Positions 11,344-22,200 are shown, numbered from the stretch's first letter. The stretch is 64,000 nucleotides of DNA from Meghimatium bilineatum (GCA_034231615.1 CM067322.1:53222118-53286117), one strand, 5' to 3'. Numbers and translations: made by a program. Notes: a model not told the origin generated them from the sequence alone.

Positions 11344-12530
11344 AAATTCGCTAAGTACTAAACCTACGCTCAGCCAAAAAGGAAGATGGAAATGTATTTA
11401 ATGATTGCTGCACTATTTCCCATAAACCAGGGTAGAATAATGGTATTGATTTCTGAAGCCACAACCTTTGGTATCCATTACAGAATATTAATTTTATTTT
11501 TTCATTTGTTGAGAGTTCTATGAGTTCTTCTAGCTTTGATGTTCCTGCTGTGTGCAAATTGAGAAGGGATATAGAACACATTTGAGTATATTCATGTTAG
11601 AATATCATTGAATGCTTATTGAAATCAGCATGAAGAACCTCCAAGTGTTGGCAGTATTTAAGTAAATCTTCCTGTTTGAGAGACATTGCTGATAAATTTT
11701 GAAATGTGGCTATATTCCCTTCAACTTAGATTTCGCTTAAACAGAAGAAGGTTCCCTACAAAAGCGGAAATAAACGTTTTTTCTGTGCTAGTTAAATTCA
11801 ATTCATCACCTTGTAATTGTATATTGACTTAATTAAATGTTTTATATAGGTCTGTCAAATAAGCGATGTTATTTTTTAATTTAATCAGGTTGGCTGTCAA
11901 TTCGTCGTCTCTTTTTTTCTTGGAATTCTAGTACTGAATCAAACAAATTGCACACTCGATTCAGAAAATACCTTTTGAAGGCCAACGAGCTTCTGAGTGA
12001 AGAAGCAAATGATTGAAATCATCATCGTTTCACTATAAAGTTGACTAAACAACTTGTCACTCAACGTATTGCTTCTAATCATGCTGACTGCTCTAATAAC
12101 GTAATGGAGTAACGTATGTAGAATTTGCATGACAGAATTCAGAATGACAGAATTTAAATAAAATGTACTTGAAAATAGCGGTAATTACCATAATATGTTG
12201 ATAAAATTACTGACAGAAATTCAGTATGACAGAGTTTTTAATTAAATTCGTCTCAATCACATGTTGAAGATGAAGTTCACAATGTATAGCGAGTGTATTT
12301 GGTTCTGCTTGTTTCGATAGCTCCATGGAACCCTTGTCACGCCCTATCAAAGCTGGAGCACCATCAGTAGCAGCAGATAAAATATTACAAACAGGAATAA
12401 TTTTTAAAAAAAATTAATATATTCATGGTATTGAATATCGATTCTCCATTTGTGTCCACTTCAAGTTTTTAGCAAATAATAATTCTTGACAGACATTTCC
12501 ACTTTTTATGAATCGTACGTATGATAAACA
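11344..12530 (-). pseudogene. hAT transposase remnant (ZBED/SCAND3-like)
   Basis: In minus-strand order: GNVCQELLFAKNL (about 12500), ILSAATDGAPALIGRDKG (about 12345-12390), PNTLAIHCELHLQHVIETN (about 12250-12300), a stretch ending in IICFFTQKLVGLQ (about 11985-12030), and near 11350-11450 FYPGLWEIVQ followed by FPSSFLAERRFS. These match, in order, the central catalytic region (TDGAPAM-type), the CxxH-like region and the C-terminal dimerisation segment of hAT transposases of the kind domesticated as ZBED5/SCAND3-like proteins in animals. Several frameshifts and stops separate the pieces and the N-terminal BED finger was not found. The product would have bound the termini and cut the element out; it cannot now. 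Confidence 0.8.
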
Positions 12531-12595
12531 GTAATAGTTTATTATTTCAGTATATAAAAATATTTGAAGTTAGATCTGTCCGACCAATCGCCGAT

Positions 12596-12985
12596 TGTCT
12601 ATTGTCTTACCCCAGGTGGTTTGTTATCCACTCTTGCCATTAAACGTAGAGGTGATTGGAGCTCGAGCTTTCGTTCTAAAGCCAGATGTTTGGCCTCAGC
12701 TGTGCTATGACCATGTCTGTTCAGGATGTCCCTGACATTTTCTATCCATCTTTTCCGTGGTCGTCCTCTAGTTTTGTACACTGATCTCATTTGGTTATAT
12801 GCCTGTACGGGCAATTTGTCGTGACGCATTTTCATAATGTGGCCAAACCACTTGATCTGCTGTCTTTCTATGTAATCTGCACAATGTATTATACCTATTC
12901 TTTCCCTGATATCTTCATTTCGTAATCTTTCGAGCCTGGTTACCCCCAGCGGCTTTCCTCAAGCATTCCATCTCACATGTTACTA
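12596..12985 (-). mobile_element. Non-LTR retrotransposon 3' tail inside the hAT
   Basis: Minus strand reads TCEMECLRKAAG, RLRNEDIRERIGIIHCADYI, ERQQIKWFGHIMKMRHDKLP, then GRPRKRWIENVRDIL. This is the C-terminal end of an endonuclease-reverse transcriptase LINE (QIKWFGH...GRPRKRW signature). One frameshift lies near 12945. The same family occurs at 17658-18620 and 26915-27300. It interrupts the hAT transposase 5' half, so it landed after the hAT insertion. Confidence 0.85.
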
Positions 12986-13255
12986 TCTTTCTGTAATGTG
13001 AATATGAGAGATATATGGTCTATTTAAAGATATTTTTATATATCGATATATATTTTTTAATATTAACCAAATACTTTACTGCTAAATGAGAAATTAATTT
13101 CACTTCTGTTCACAGATTTAGACATATTTCAAATGAACGAAAGAAGAAGAACTTCTATTTTCGTTAAAAAAAAGACTTTTGTCTTTAAAATTGATTGTTA
13201 TTACTCTAAAAGTCCAGCTGCTTCTGGATACAGTGCGAAACAATCTCTTGTTCTT

Positions 13256-13630
13256 GCCAATGACTCACTAGACAAACCTCCCATGCAACAGAAAATCTTA
13301 GTAGATGACATGCCTTTATATTAAGGTTATCTTCTTATAGAAGCGTCATGGAACGTCATCTATACAATCTCGTAGTCGTAACATTCGATAATAGTTACTA
13401 TGTCGTTCCGACAGGTCGACGTTGTGCTTGAACAAGTTATGGGTACGGCGTGGGTTGGCGGAACAACAAAGTAACTTGTCGCAAGGACCAGAGTTGTGCC
13501 CAGATGTCGACGTCTGTTTCAGCGGCATTAGACTTGAAACACCATCTAGTCGGATGGCTGCTGGAGCAGACGGCGGAGCACTTATGGGAATGCCCTACGT
13601 GCTGTGAGGCCAGTTTCTAATCAAGAATAA
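13256..13630 (-). repeat. Dispersed repeat G, copy 1 (inverted partner 56664-57035)
   Basis: About 370 bp aligned in inverted orientation to 56664-57035 at roughly 85-90% by eye. Shared blocks include TTGTATAGATGACGTTCCAT, CTTCTATAAGAAGATAACCT and GTTCAAGCACAACGTCG. The plus strand here can be read HHLVGWLLEQTAEHLWECPT, which resembles the C..C..QTAEHLL.CP zinc-knuckle tail of some LINE proteins, so it may be a LINE 3' end; this is weak. Confidence 0.75.
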
Positions 13631-14233
13631 AGAATCTTATTCTTATTTATGCAGTTTAATCCCTCTATGTTGCATCATTTTATAATACATTTTCCTATAT
13701 AACAACACTTTTCAAAATTCTCAATTCTATTTAGTCTTTATTGTTTATACTGTATATAGCTAATTTCTGTGATTACGCTCATTTTTTGTCGGTCCAGACC
13801 AAGTTGTTATAATGGGATTCCACTGTAACTCGTTCATAGACAGAAGATTGTACTAGCAATTATAATTGTGATTGTAATACGCTCAATTACACAAAAAAAA
13901 AAAAACAATCACAGAGGCGTGGATTTTCTTTAGATACTGTTGATGCTGGTCGCTTATACAGGAGCTGTCAACACCTCTGAGACAATCAAGAGCAGTGATA
14001 ATGTAATTAATTCAGAACATAGAACATTTAGCACATTTCAAAATAGTGGAAGTAATATATCTGTATGGAGATAATTAACCGAGGAGCCGCCGCCTCTCCC
14101 TATACCGCCTAACGCCAACCCCAACTCTCCTCCCTATTTTCTTCTGAAGCCACTATCGCCCCCCCCCCCCCAACGACAGCTTTAGCGCCCACTGGGGGCG
14201 GTACCGCCCACTTTTGGAACCTATGGTTTAGAG

Positions 14234-14600
14234 GTTCAATGAATTACGTCAATAATTAGGGGGTAGTGGGAAGGATAATATTTTACAGTTTTTGACAAGT
14301 GGAGAGCGGAGAGGATTGACTTCAATAATATAGTTTTTTTTACACCAATTAAAGTATGTGATTTTGACAGTTTATGCAAATTTCTAAATTATTGTGTTGT
14401 TTTTTCTATTTACCAGCAAATTTTCTTAGTGTGTGAGAAGAGTTGACATAATTAAGCAGGGGAGTCTCTAAATTCATGATAGTTGTTAAGAAGTGGAGGG
14501 GGTCAAAATGTGTCAAAAAATTGTTGACATAATTTATGGAGAGCCACTTTACATATTTTATAGCGGCCGTTTTCAAAACAGCAGCGGCATGTATGTCTGT
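14234..14600. other. Flank with a lone satellite-like unit
   Basis: 14455-14508 (GGGGAGTCTCTAAATTCATG, then GTTGTTAAGAAGTGGAGGGG) looks like one diverged unit of the 46-bp satellite found at 15959-16599. Confidence 0.45.
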
Positions 14601-15140
14601 ATCAGGACAATGATACTACTAGATATCCCCATTAGGACAATGATACTACTAGATATCTGCATCAGGACAATGATCCTACTAGATATCTGCATCAGGACAA
14701 TGATCCTACTAGATATCTGCATCAGGACAATGATCCTACTAGATATCTGCGTCAGGACAATGATCCTACTAGATATCTGCGTCAGGACAATGATCCTACT
14801 AGATATCTGCATCAGGACAATGATCCTACTAGATATCTGCGTCAGGACAATGATCCTACTAGATATCTGCGTCAGGACAATGATCCTACTAGATATCTGC
14901 ATTAGGACAATGATCCTACTAGATATCTGCGTCAGGACAATGATCCTACTAGATATCTGCATCAGGACAATGATCCTACTAGATATCTGCGTCAGGACAA
15001 TGATCCTACTAGATATCTGCGTCAGGACAATGATCCTACTAGATATCTGCGTCAGGACAATGATCCTACTAGATATCTGCATTAGGACAATGATCCTACT
15101 AGATATCTGCATTAGGACAATGGTCTTACTAGGTGTCGAT
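14601..15140. repeat. 30-bp satellite, 18 units
   Basis: Unit ATCAGGACAATGATCCTACT followed by AGATATCTGC. Because 30 is divisible by three, frames stay open on both strands (10-residue repeat IRTMILLDIC on plus, MQISSRIIVL on minus). At the unit start the triplet is GTC in 8 units, ATC in 6 and ATT in 4. The first two units differ (GATACTACT), placing older units at the left edge. I do not regard the 218- or 179-codon frames as genes. Confidence 0.97.
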
Positions 15141-15323
15141 TATGTTTAGAGAATGGTGAAGCATTATATTGTGGTTTAATTTACGCCAATGCTCTAGACA
15201 TCAGAACTTTATCTGTTGACAAATCTGAAATTAATGAAGAAGTATAGAATCAGATAGAACAACTTTTGCTCTAGTGCATCAGACAGAACAGTCATCAACC
15301 ATATACTTCATTTCTTTATTAAT

Positions 15324-15475
15324 ACAAGTCTGATCAAAAATATATTGATACAAGTTTGATCAAAAACATATTGATACAAGTCTGATCAAAAACATATTGA
15401 TGCAAGTCTGATCAAAAACATATTGATACAAGTCTGATCATAAACTTATTGATTCAAGCCTGATCAAAACCTTAT
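15324..15475. repeat. 26-bp satellite, about 6 units
   Basis: Unit ACAAGTCTGATCAAAAACAT followed by ATTGAT; the last two units are diverged. Confidence 0.93.
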
Positions 15476-15958
15476 TGCTGTTACACGGAGAAAAATCTGC
15501 AAACGAATAAAAGACAAGTGGCTACTGTAAGGTCAGAACTATTTGATTTTAGTTCTTCAAGAACATTTTTAAAAGCACGTTTACACGCACGGTCGAAATA
15601 TTGTTGGCGAGTGAGAAAAAATCTAAATATCCTGGCACAATATTGTTCGTTGACACAAGTAAATAAATATATTTATTGATTTCAAGTATTACTTGATCTC
15701 TCTTGTAGCAGGAAATCTATTGTGTCGCAGTTAGTTTTATTTTGACTTCGTTTGTGTTTTTATTTATGTAGACTGCGTATTATTTAATACTGTTATCAGT
15801 TGCAATTATTTGATTTCTATATATATACATAAGCTGATTGTTGATATACTTATTTTTGTAGCATGTGAAATAAATCATGTTGCGAATTTTTTACGGTTTT
15901 ACAGTTTTTTATTGTAGGGAGGTGAAAAATTTCGACGTAATTAGTGGGGGAGGGGGCT
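15476..15958. other. AT-rich spacer between satellites
   Basis: Nothing recognised. Confidence 0.5.
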
Positions 15959-16599
15959 CTTCGTGAATCATTCGTGGTTGTTAACACGAGGGAAGGAGGG
16001 GTATGTTCATCAATCATTGAGGGTTGTTAACACGAGGGAAGGAGGGGTATGTTCATCAATCATTGAAGGTTGTTAACATGAGGGAAGGAGGGGTATGTTC
16101 ATCAATCATTGAGGGTTGTTAACACGAGGGAAGGAGGGGTATGTTCATCAATTCATTGAGGGTTGTTAACACGAGGGATGGAGGGGCTGTTCATCAATCA
16201 TTGAGGGTTGTTAACACGAGGGAAGGAGGGGTCTGTTTATCAAAGATTGAGGGTTGTTAACACTAGGGAAGGAGGGGTCTGTTTATCAATCATTGAGGGT
16301 TGTTAACACGAGAAGAAGGGGTCTGTTCATCAATCATTGAGGGTTGTTAACACGAGGGAAGGAGGGGTCTGTTCATCGATCATTAAGGGCTGTTAAGACG
16401 AGGGAAGCAGATGTCTTTTCATCAATCATTGAGGGTTGTTAACACGAGGGAAGGGGGGTGTGTTCATCAATCATTGAGGGTTGTTAACACGAGGGAAGGA
16501 GGGGTATGTTCATCAATCATTGAGGGTTGTTAACACGAGGGAAGGAGGGGTCTGTTCATCAATCATTGAGGGTTGTTAACACGAGGGAAGGAGGGGTCT
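15959..16599. repeat. 46-bp satellite, about 14 units
   Basis: Unit GTTCATCAATCATTGAGGGT, TGTTAACACGAGGGAAGGAG, GGGTCT. Strong purine bias on one strand (GAGGGAAGGAGGGGT). Units differ by small indels and point changes. Confidence 0.96.
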
Positions 16600-16789
16600 G
16601 TTTCACAGATAGTGATTTAATAATATTAGTTAGGAACCAAATGTTCATCGGACACAAAATAACAACTGTACTGAAGCAACAATAACAAAAAAAGAATCTT
16701 TACTCATCAAACTTCTACCTCTGATCGAACTGGGTAATGGGTTAATTCAGATTTCACTATCTAACTTTTTCTATCTATTTCTCTATTCA

Positions 16790-17210
16790 TCTTACACTCA
16801 CTGCGGACATGGAGAGAAGATTATAGGCTTTCGAGTATAATGCTACAGACGAATTCTACGAATTTCCTATACGGAACATAAGACCAATGTCTACGTAAGA
16901 AATAAAGTAGAGATGTGTGCAGGTTTTCCTTCAAGCTATTTCCTTCAATAGTGAAACGACGAAAGCTAGCATGGTTCGGAAATGTATGCAGGCACGATTC
17001 CTTGTCAAAAACAATACTGCAGGAAACTGTCGAGGGTAGAAGACGCAATGGAGGAAAAATAAAGGCATGTACAGACAACATCAAGGAATGAACAGTGCAA
17101 GATATTTCCACACTGATCCGCATCGCTGAGGATAGAATTCGCTGGAGGACTCTGTGTGTTGAGGCATCCAATGTGGTACCCCTACGACCCTGAAGGGTTA
17201 CGGGTTTATT
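16790..17210 (+). mobile_element. RTE-like LINE 3' end (broken copy)
   Basis: Aligns with 30837-31250, the C-terminal part of the RTE-like reverse transcriptase, beginning ACACTCACTGCGGACATGGA. Stops and indels break the frame, for example where the paralogue reads GVQEPLLSIVKRRKLAWFGH. It ends GGGTTACGGGTTTATTGATA, the family's 3' end. Only the last ~135 codons are present (5' truncated). Confidence 0.9.
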
Positions 17211-17657
17211 GATAGATTGATCTAACTTTACCTTGCCTTGTTGCTTGGTATTGGTGTTGCCTATTTGTCTATAACATATTTTCTGGCATTTCTCTTGCTA
17301 TCTTGTGACTGATTTATCTATCTTGAATTCTTGGACTGCACAGAGGTATGAAACAATGGGCAGGAACAGTGCAAAATATTTGTCGTTCTGTGGCAGTGTA
17401 TCAGTTACATAAGAGGTATAGAGAAATAAGATTATATCATTTCTAACACAAGCTCAAATCTCCCTTTATTTTAGCAACTAAGGTGACATTGAAACTTATA
17501 TAAGTTGTGTTGTCTCCAAGGCTTAATAGGGGGTTTTATGAATACATGTTTACTCCCGGAAAGGAGGCATTTCAGTACAGAAGCATTCCAGAATCATGAC
17601 AAGCTGTTGAGGAAATAGAATATATTTCTGTACCAACTAGGTAATCATTTTTCTGTC
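17211..17657. other. Unassigned stretch
   Basis: No ORF or repeat recognised. Confidence 0.45.
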
Positions 17658-18620
17658 AGGTCTATTGTCTTTCCCCAGGTGAATAATGGTTGGTCATTTC
17701 CATACTTGCCGTTAAGAGCAGGGGTAGGAGTCTGTTTGCCATTTTAATGCCAGATATGTCGACTCTATTGTGTTGTGCCTTTGCTCGATTCTATCTTGAT
17801 ATTTTACATCCACTTTTTTGTGTCTACTTTTGGCTCTATAACCTGATATTCATGTGTTATACTCGTTTATTGCGAATTGGTTTGAGTTTATACTCGTTTA
17901 TTGCGAATTGGTTTGAGTTTATACTCGTTTATTGCGAATTGGTTTGAGTTTATACTCGTTTATTGCGAATTGGTTTGAGTTTATACTCGTTTATTGCGAA
18001 TTGATTTGAGTTTATACTCGTTTATTGCGAATTGGTTTGAGTTTATACTCGTTTATTGCGAATTGGTTTGAGTTTATACTCGTTTATTGCGAATTGGTTT
18101 GAGTTTATACTCGTTTATTGCGAATTGGTTTGAGTTTATACTCGTTTATTGCGAATTGGTTTGAGTTTATACTCGTTTATTGCGAATTGGTTTGAGTTCA
18201 ATCTCTTAATGTGACAGAAACATTTACTTGTTGTTTTTTTATATGTTGAATACATGATACTATACCTACTATTTTCTAATTTCGTCATTTCTTATTTTAT
18301 CTAGTTTAGTAACAATTGCAGCTTTTCTCGGACACTTTATTTCACATATAACGATTTTCCTCTGCTGCTAGACTGTTAAAGACCATGTTTGGCATTGATA
18401 GCGGAGAATTGGAATACAAATTGTAGACATTATCTGTCTTTTCATTCCCATCTTGATCTTTGGATGGAGAATTAATGATGACACTTGGTAAGTCAATGTG
18501 TTTGCTCTCTGACACATGGTTTCTATGTCTCTGTGTGTAGTCTTCCATTTTCGGCACAACATCATGCCTAGATATTTAAATTTGTTGGCTTGTTTCAGTT
18601 TCTTGGTATCTAGTTTAAAT
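17658..18620 (-). mobile_element. LINE 3' relic split by a satellite
   Basis: Read on the minus strand from 18620: FKYLG-like start, MMLCRKWKTTHRDIETMCQR, then SSLILHPKIKMGMKRQIMST, LRYQCQTWSLTV, RKIVICEIKCPRKAA, RNDEIRK. After the array (17859-18198) the tail resumes at 17858-17658 (GTTQ..SRHIWH.., Q..K). These are consecutive parts of the reverse transcriptase C-terminus found at 12596-12985, so the 31-bp satellite sits within one LINE copy. Numerous stops. Confidence 0.8.
17859..18198. repeat. 31-bp satellite, 11 units
   Basis: Unit TTGCGAATTGGTTTGAGTTT followed by ATACTCGTTTA. Units are almost identical (one G-to-A change near 18003), so the array is recently amplified or homogenised. 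Confidence 0.97.
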
Positions 18621-18639
18621 ATCCGCTTGAGGTAGCCAG

Positions 18640-18770
18640 AGATGTAAGTGGAAGAGAAACATCACAAAATGGATGGGCTACAGTCTAGCAGAGTGCACCG
18701 CCAAAACAAAAGACAGGGGATATTGGAGGTCTGATGCAGCCAACATTCGTTTAGGAGACACACTTAATAA
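18640..18770 (+). mobile_element. LINE reverse transcriptase C-terminal scrap
   Basis: Plus strand reads KWMGYSLAECTAKTKDRGYW followed by RSDAANIRLGD, the common LINE ending 'W..LS.AEC.R...DR..WR...A....GD'. About 40 codons. Confidence 0.65.
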
Positions 18771-19009
18771 TGATTATTTTTGCATCCATTGGTGTTGTAG
18801 ACTGCTAATTTTCATAACTTTTTGTTTTTTACGTTAATTAGAGATTTCTTAGTTAATCAATTGTCAACAGATAGAATATTGGAATTAAAAAAAACAATTA
18901 TACACAGATAAAGGGAAGAAGAGTTTTGCACATATTATGTAAGTACGAAGATAAAAAATACCAAAGGAGACAGAGGACACGCCTATACTAGATGATCAAA
19001 GGCGCAAAA

Positions 19010-19250
19010 TGGTCTAGAGGATTTGCTTCATTGTATTCGGCTTCCGCATATATAATTCCGCTATTCTCAGATAAGCGACACGGCATCTGCCACGAGTTCC
19101 ACTTATAACACTTAACTCCGAAACTTCAAGTCATATTCACAATGTATCTCCGAAAAAAAATGCACTTATAAACAAAGCGTCACGAACTGGGATCGAATCA
19201 GTTTCTTCTTGATCACAAGGCAAATGTATTAACTACGACGGGGATAATCC
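19010..19250 (-). mobile_element. SINE family B, copy 3
   Basis: Aligns with 3741-3982. On the minus strand it has the best B box of the family, TGATTCGATCCCAG (around 19190-19205). Confidence 0.7.
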
Positions 19251-19853
19251 ACAACGTTAGAATTAAATTAAATAGCAGTTGCAGATGTTTCATTGAAGAC
19301 TGCACAAAAGTATGTCATCCATGGCCAACAAATCTTCATTTCTAAATCGATGTTACCAATCTCTCAGAGTTCATCTGTATCATCAGGTGTCATATCTAGT
19401 GACGGGGATAATCAATCCAATCTGCAGTGATCGATCTTTCGAACATTTCCATATTTCAGAAACTCGTTGCTATCCCATTCATCATGTCAGGCAGATGCAA
19501 TTCCGGGTCATTTGTAGTTTTCCTTCTCATTCTCTGCTTTGCTATTAGGAGAGTGCAGGCGTGTTTATGGCACTTTTTTTCCCAGACCTTCCAAAAGAAA
19601 TATATAAAGCTGCTTAAAATAGCACAATGTGTATTAAGTAAGTGCCTGCGAGAATGCTCTTTTCCAGGTTTACTAAATACATTGATAGTACTCTAGTTTT
19701 TATGTGGTGTATTTATTAAACTATTAATATTAGCAAGGATTATAAAGCTCTTTGCGCCCCCATAGGTTATTATATCCATGAAGGTGGCAGCGCGGGAGAT
19801 CTCACAATATATGTATTTATGTTCTATTAATTAAAAACAAATTTCCTTGCATT
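19251..19853. other. Unassigned stretch
   Basis: Two overlapping frames (19312-19548 and 19427-19696) have no recognised domain. Confidence 0.4.
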
Positions 19854-20135
19854 TCTTCTTCTTCTTCTTCTGCGTTCGTTGTCTAAAACGCAAATTAGCA
19901 GGTTGTAGTCCGGAGAACGGAATGCGTTGTGTTATAGTTTACAACATTGGTGCGAATTCTGCGTCTTTCGACCTGACACATCCAATTTCAGCATCGATTT
20001 GGGTCACTGACCCTATATGAGATGGGACAGCCAACTCCATCCCATAACCTCCTTAGTCGCCTCTTACGATATGCGTGGAAGGTAAACAGTGTTGCTAATC
20101 TTTGCTCCCCTTTCGAGCCTCGTCAACACTCGCGT
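19854..20135 (-). mobile_element. SINE D, full length
   Basis: The minus strand ends in CGAACGCAGAAGAAGAAG, the D tail. Body blocks include GGTCAGTGACCCAAATC and GCATATCGTAAGAGGCGACT. Flanks CTTGCATTT (left) and CTTGCTTTT (right) are a possible target duplication. Forms an inverted pair with 20170-20425. Confidence 0.88.
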
Positions 20136-20169
20136 GCTTGCTTTTATTATTAGTGAGCTTGTGTATTGA

Positions 20170-20425
20170 CAGGGCCTGAACAGGGTGTAAAGATTAGCAA
20201 GACTGTGGACCATCCATGCATGTCATATAAAGCGATTAAGGAGGTTACAAGATAAATTGACTGCCCTTTCTGTAGGTCAGCGACCCAGAGGCCATGTTGA
20301 TGGTCAATGAGTTTGATAAATGGTGCATATATCACAGTCAATCTATAAACTATCATGGAACACATTCCATTCTATGAGGTACATCCTGTCAACCGGCGGC
20401 AAAGGTATGAGAATGAACAAAAAGA
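20170..20425 (+). mobile_element. SINE D, diverged inverted partner
   Basis: Plus strand: AGGGCCTGAACAGGGTGTAA, GACCATCCATGCATGTCATA, AAGCGATTAAGGAGG, GGTCAGCGACCCAGAGGCC, ending TATGAGAATGAACAAAAAGAA. Much more diverged than its neighbour, so two independent insertions rather than one inverted duplication. Confidence 0.82.
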
Positions 20426-20728
20426 ATTAGTTAAGTGCTTACGTCAGAACGTAACAGCGGTTCTCAAATTATGCGAGTCTATACTCTACTACACCCACCT
20501 CGATCTCAGAAATACCGGGCGAGAGCTCGTAAACTACACACCAGTACAGAAATACGTGATATATTAGCAAGTGAATACCAGGTTGGGTACGTAAATAGCT
20601 ATGATCTTACATGAGCATACCGCACTCATAACTCAGTCATAGACCAACCAGATTTTTGGCCCATTTGTAGTTGCTATCTCAGCATGTGATGTAATTGGAG
20701 GTCACCATCCCAGTATGTGTGGTGTGTG

Positions 20729-20737
<9 letters not shown>

Positions 20738-20804
<67 letters not shown>
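20738..20804. repeat. (TA)n microsatellite
   Basis: Nearly pure TA, flanked by TG-rich runs (to 20832). Confidence 0.95.
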
Positions 20805-20809
<5 letters not shown>

Positions 20810-20832
20810 TGTGTGTGTGTATTTGTGTGTGT

Positions 20833-21287
20833 GTGAGACCGCTTTAGTTTTGCAGACTATAGTTTAACAAGTAAGCCAGGGAAACTCTGTATCCTGATAT
20901 CAAGATTTTATAAAAGATCACTTTTTGAAAGTATGTATTGCTTCACAGTTTACAAACTGGCATAGGCTTCCCTTCTTCTGTATTTGAGTGTGCTGTGTTT
21001 ACGTTTGTTCGTCTAGAATTTTCTCTCCGAAAAATTTGTGAACAGCTTGAAGAGAGATTCAGTTACACCATTCCATTTCCGCTTAGGTTTTACCTCCGAT
21101 AGCAACCCTTTCAGGTCTTAGAGTTTTGTGTTTCTTTACCTCTGCAATGATCTACTCAATTTCAGGCCTACTGGGAGATTGTGTTTATATACAATATATC
21201 CTCCATACTGGGTATGCATACTGTTTCATCAGGTGTAGGTAAAAATTTACAATTTGGTTGAAATATGCTGACCAATTCTTCATCTGT

Positions 21288-21290
<3 letters not shown>
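20833..21290. other. Unassigned stretch
   Basis: Nothing recognised. Confidence 0.45.
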
Positions 21291-21319
<29 letters not shown>

Positions 21320-21337
21320 TGTGTGTGTGTGTGTGTT
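21291..21337. repeat. (CT)n-(GT)n microsatellite
   Basis: CT run followed directly by a GT run. A 61-codon minus-strand frame here is its translation. Confidence 0.95.
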
Positions 21338-21376
21338 TCTTTTGTTCATACACTATTAAGTTTTTGATATATTATT

Positions 21377-21657
21377 TTCTTCTTCTTCTTCTGCGTTCTT
21401 TCTCAAACTCCTGAAGATTAGCAGGATGTAGTCCGGGGAACGGAATGCGTTGTGTCATGGTTTACAGCATTGATGCGATATCTGCGCCTTTCAGCCTGAC
21501 ACATCGGACTTCAGCATGGCTTTGGGTCACTGACCCTATACGATAAGGGACAGCCAACCCCATCCCATAACACCCTTAGTCACCTTTTACGACATGTGGA
21601 AGGTAAATAGTGTTGCTATTCTTTGCTTCCCTTTCGGGCCCCGGCAAAACACGGGCT
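21377..21657 (-). mobile_element. SINE D with target duplication
   Basis: Full length on the minus strand, from GCCCGTGTTTTGCCGGGGCC to AGAACGCAGAAGAAGAAGAA. Flanked by ATATATTATT at 21367-21376 and 21658-21667, though that duplication is simple sequence. Confidence 0.9.
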
Positions 21658-21669
21658 ATATATTATTAT

Positions 21670-21886
21670 GTCCTGCGTGTATGCATGATCCATTGTCAAT
21701 TTTATTATGTGTATAGCTTTTGTCCTGTGTCATCCGTGGTTAGTTTTCTGATGTTGCAGGCGCTGTGTCCTGCATAATCTATGGTATGTTTTATTATGTT
21801 GCAAGCGCTGTGTCCTGCATATGCATAGTCAGTTTTATGATGTTACAAAAGATGTGTCCTACATGATGCATTGTCAGTTTTATGAC
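21670..21886. repeat. ~55-bp degenerate tandem repeat, 4-5 units
   Basis: Recurring TGTCCTGCAT...GTCAGTTTTATGATGTTGCA blocks. Confidence 0.75.
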
Positions 21887-22065
21887 AATCAATACAAGGT
21901 ACTACTGCAGTTAACCGAAACAACAATAGAACTTACGTAGAACACAGATTTTTGAACGTTTCACTTAAACACGACGGACTATCACTAAAACTAAGGGGTT
22001 ATGAGGTGTATATAAGAAAACATATATATTACAATCCACAAGACATTTTCAACGTTTTCAACGTG

Positions 22066-22200
22066 TTGGGTCACTGACCCTATATGAGATGGGATAGCCA
22101 ACTCCATTCCATAACCTCCTTAGTCGCCTCTTACAACATGCATGGAAGGTAAACAGTGTTGCTATTCTTTGCACCCCTTTCGGACCCCGGCAACACACGG
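22066..22200 (-). mobile_element. SINE D, 5' half only
   Basis: Contains the head side (CCGTGTGTTGCCGGGGTCCG) through GGGTCAGTGACCCAA but lacks the body and the GAA tail. Loss of the 3' end is not expected from reverse transcription and implies later deletion. Confidence 0.88.

Larger units (their letters stand above)
10819..14225 (-). mobile_element. hAT-type DNA transposon, complete but dead
   Basis: The left end reads CATAGGTTTCCAGA (10819) and the right end, on the opposite strand, CATAGGTTCCAAAA (ending at 14225), so the termini are inverted repeats. Directly outside are ATTTAGAT (10811-10818) and GTTTAGAG (14226-14233), an 8-bp target duplication (the hAT length) with six matching bases. 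The right subterminal region has the TGGGCGGTACCGCCC block and poly-G run seen at the 5' ends of hAT elements with ZBED-like transposases. A transposase relic runs on the minus strand. Inside are a LINE tail (12596-12985) and repeat G (13256-13630), which must be younger insertions. Confidence 0.8.

Noticed and set aside
14493-15149. 218-codon and 179-codon frames on opposite strands as repeat-protein genes
   Set aside because: Both are translations of the 30-bp satellite, whose period is divisible by three; no start context, signal or flanking coding sequence.
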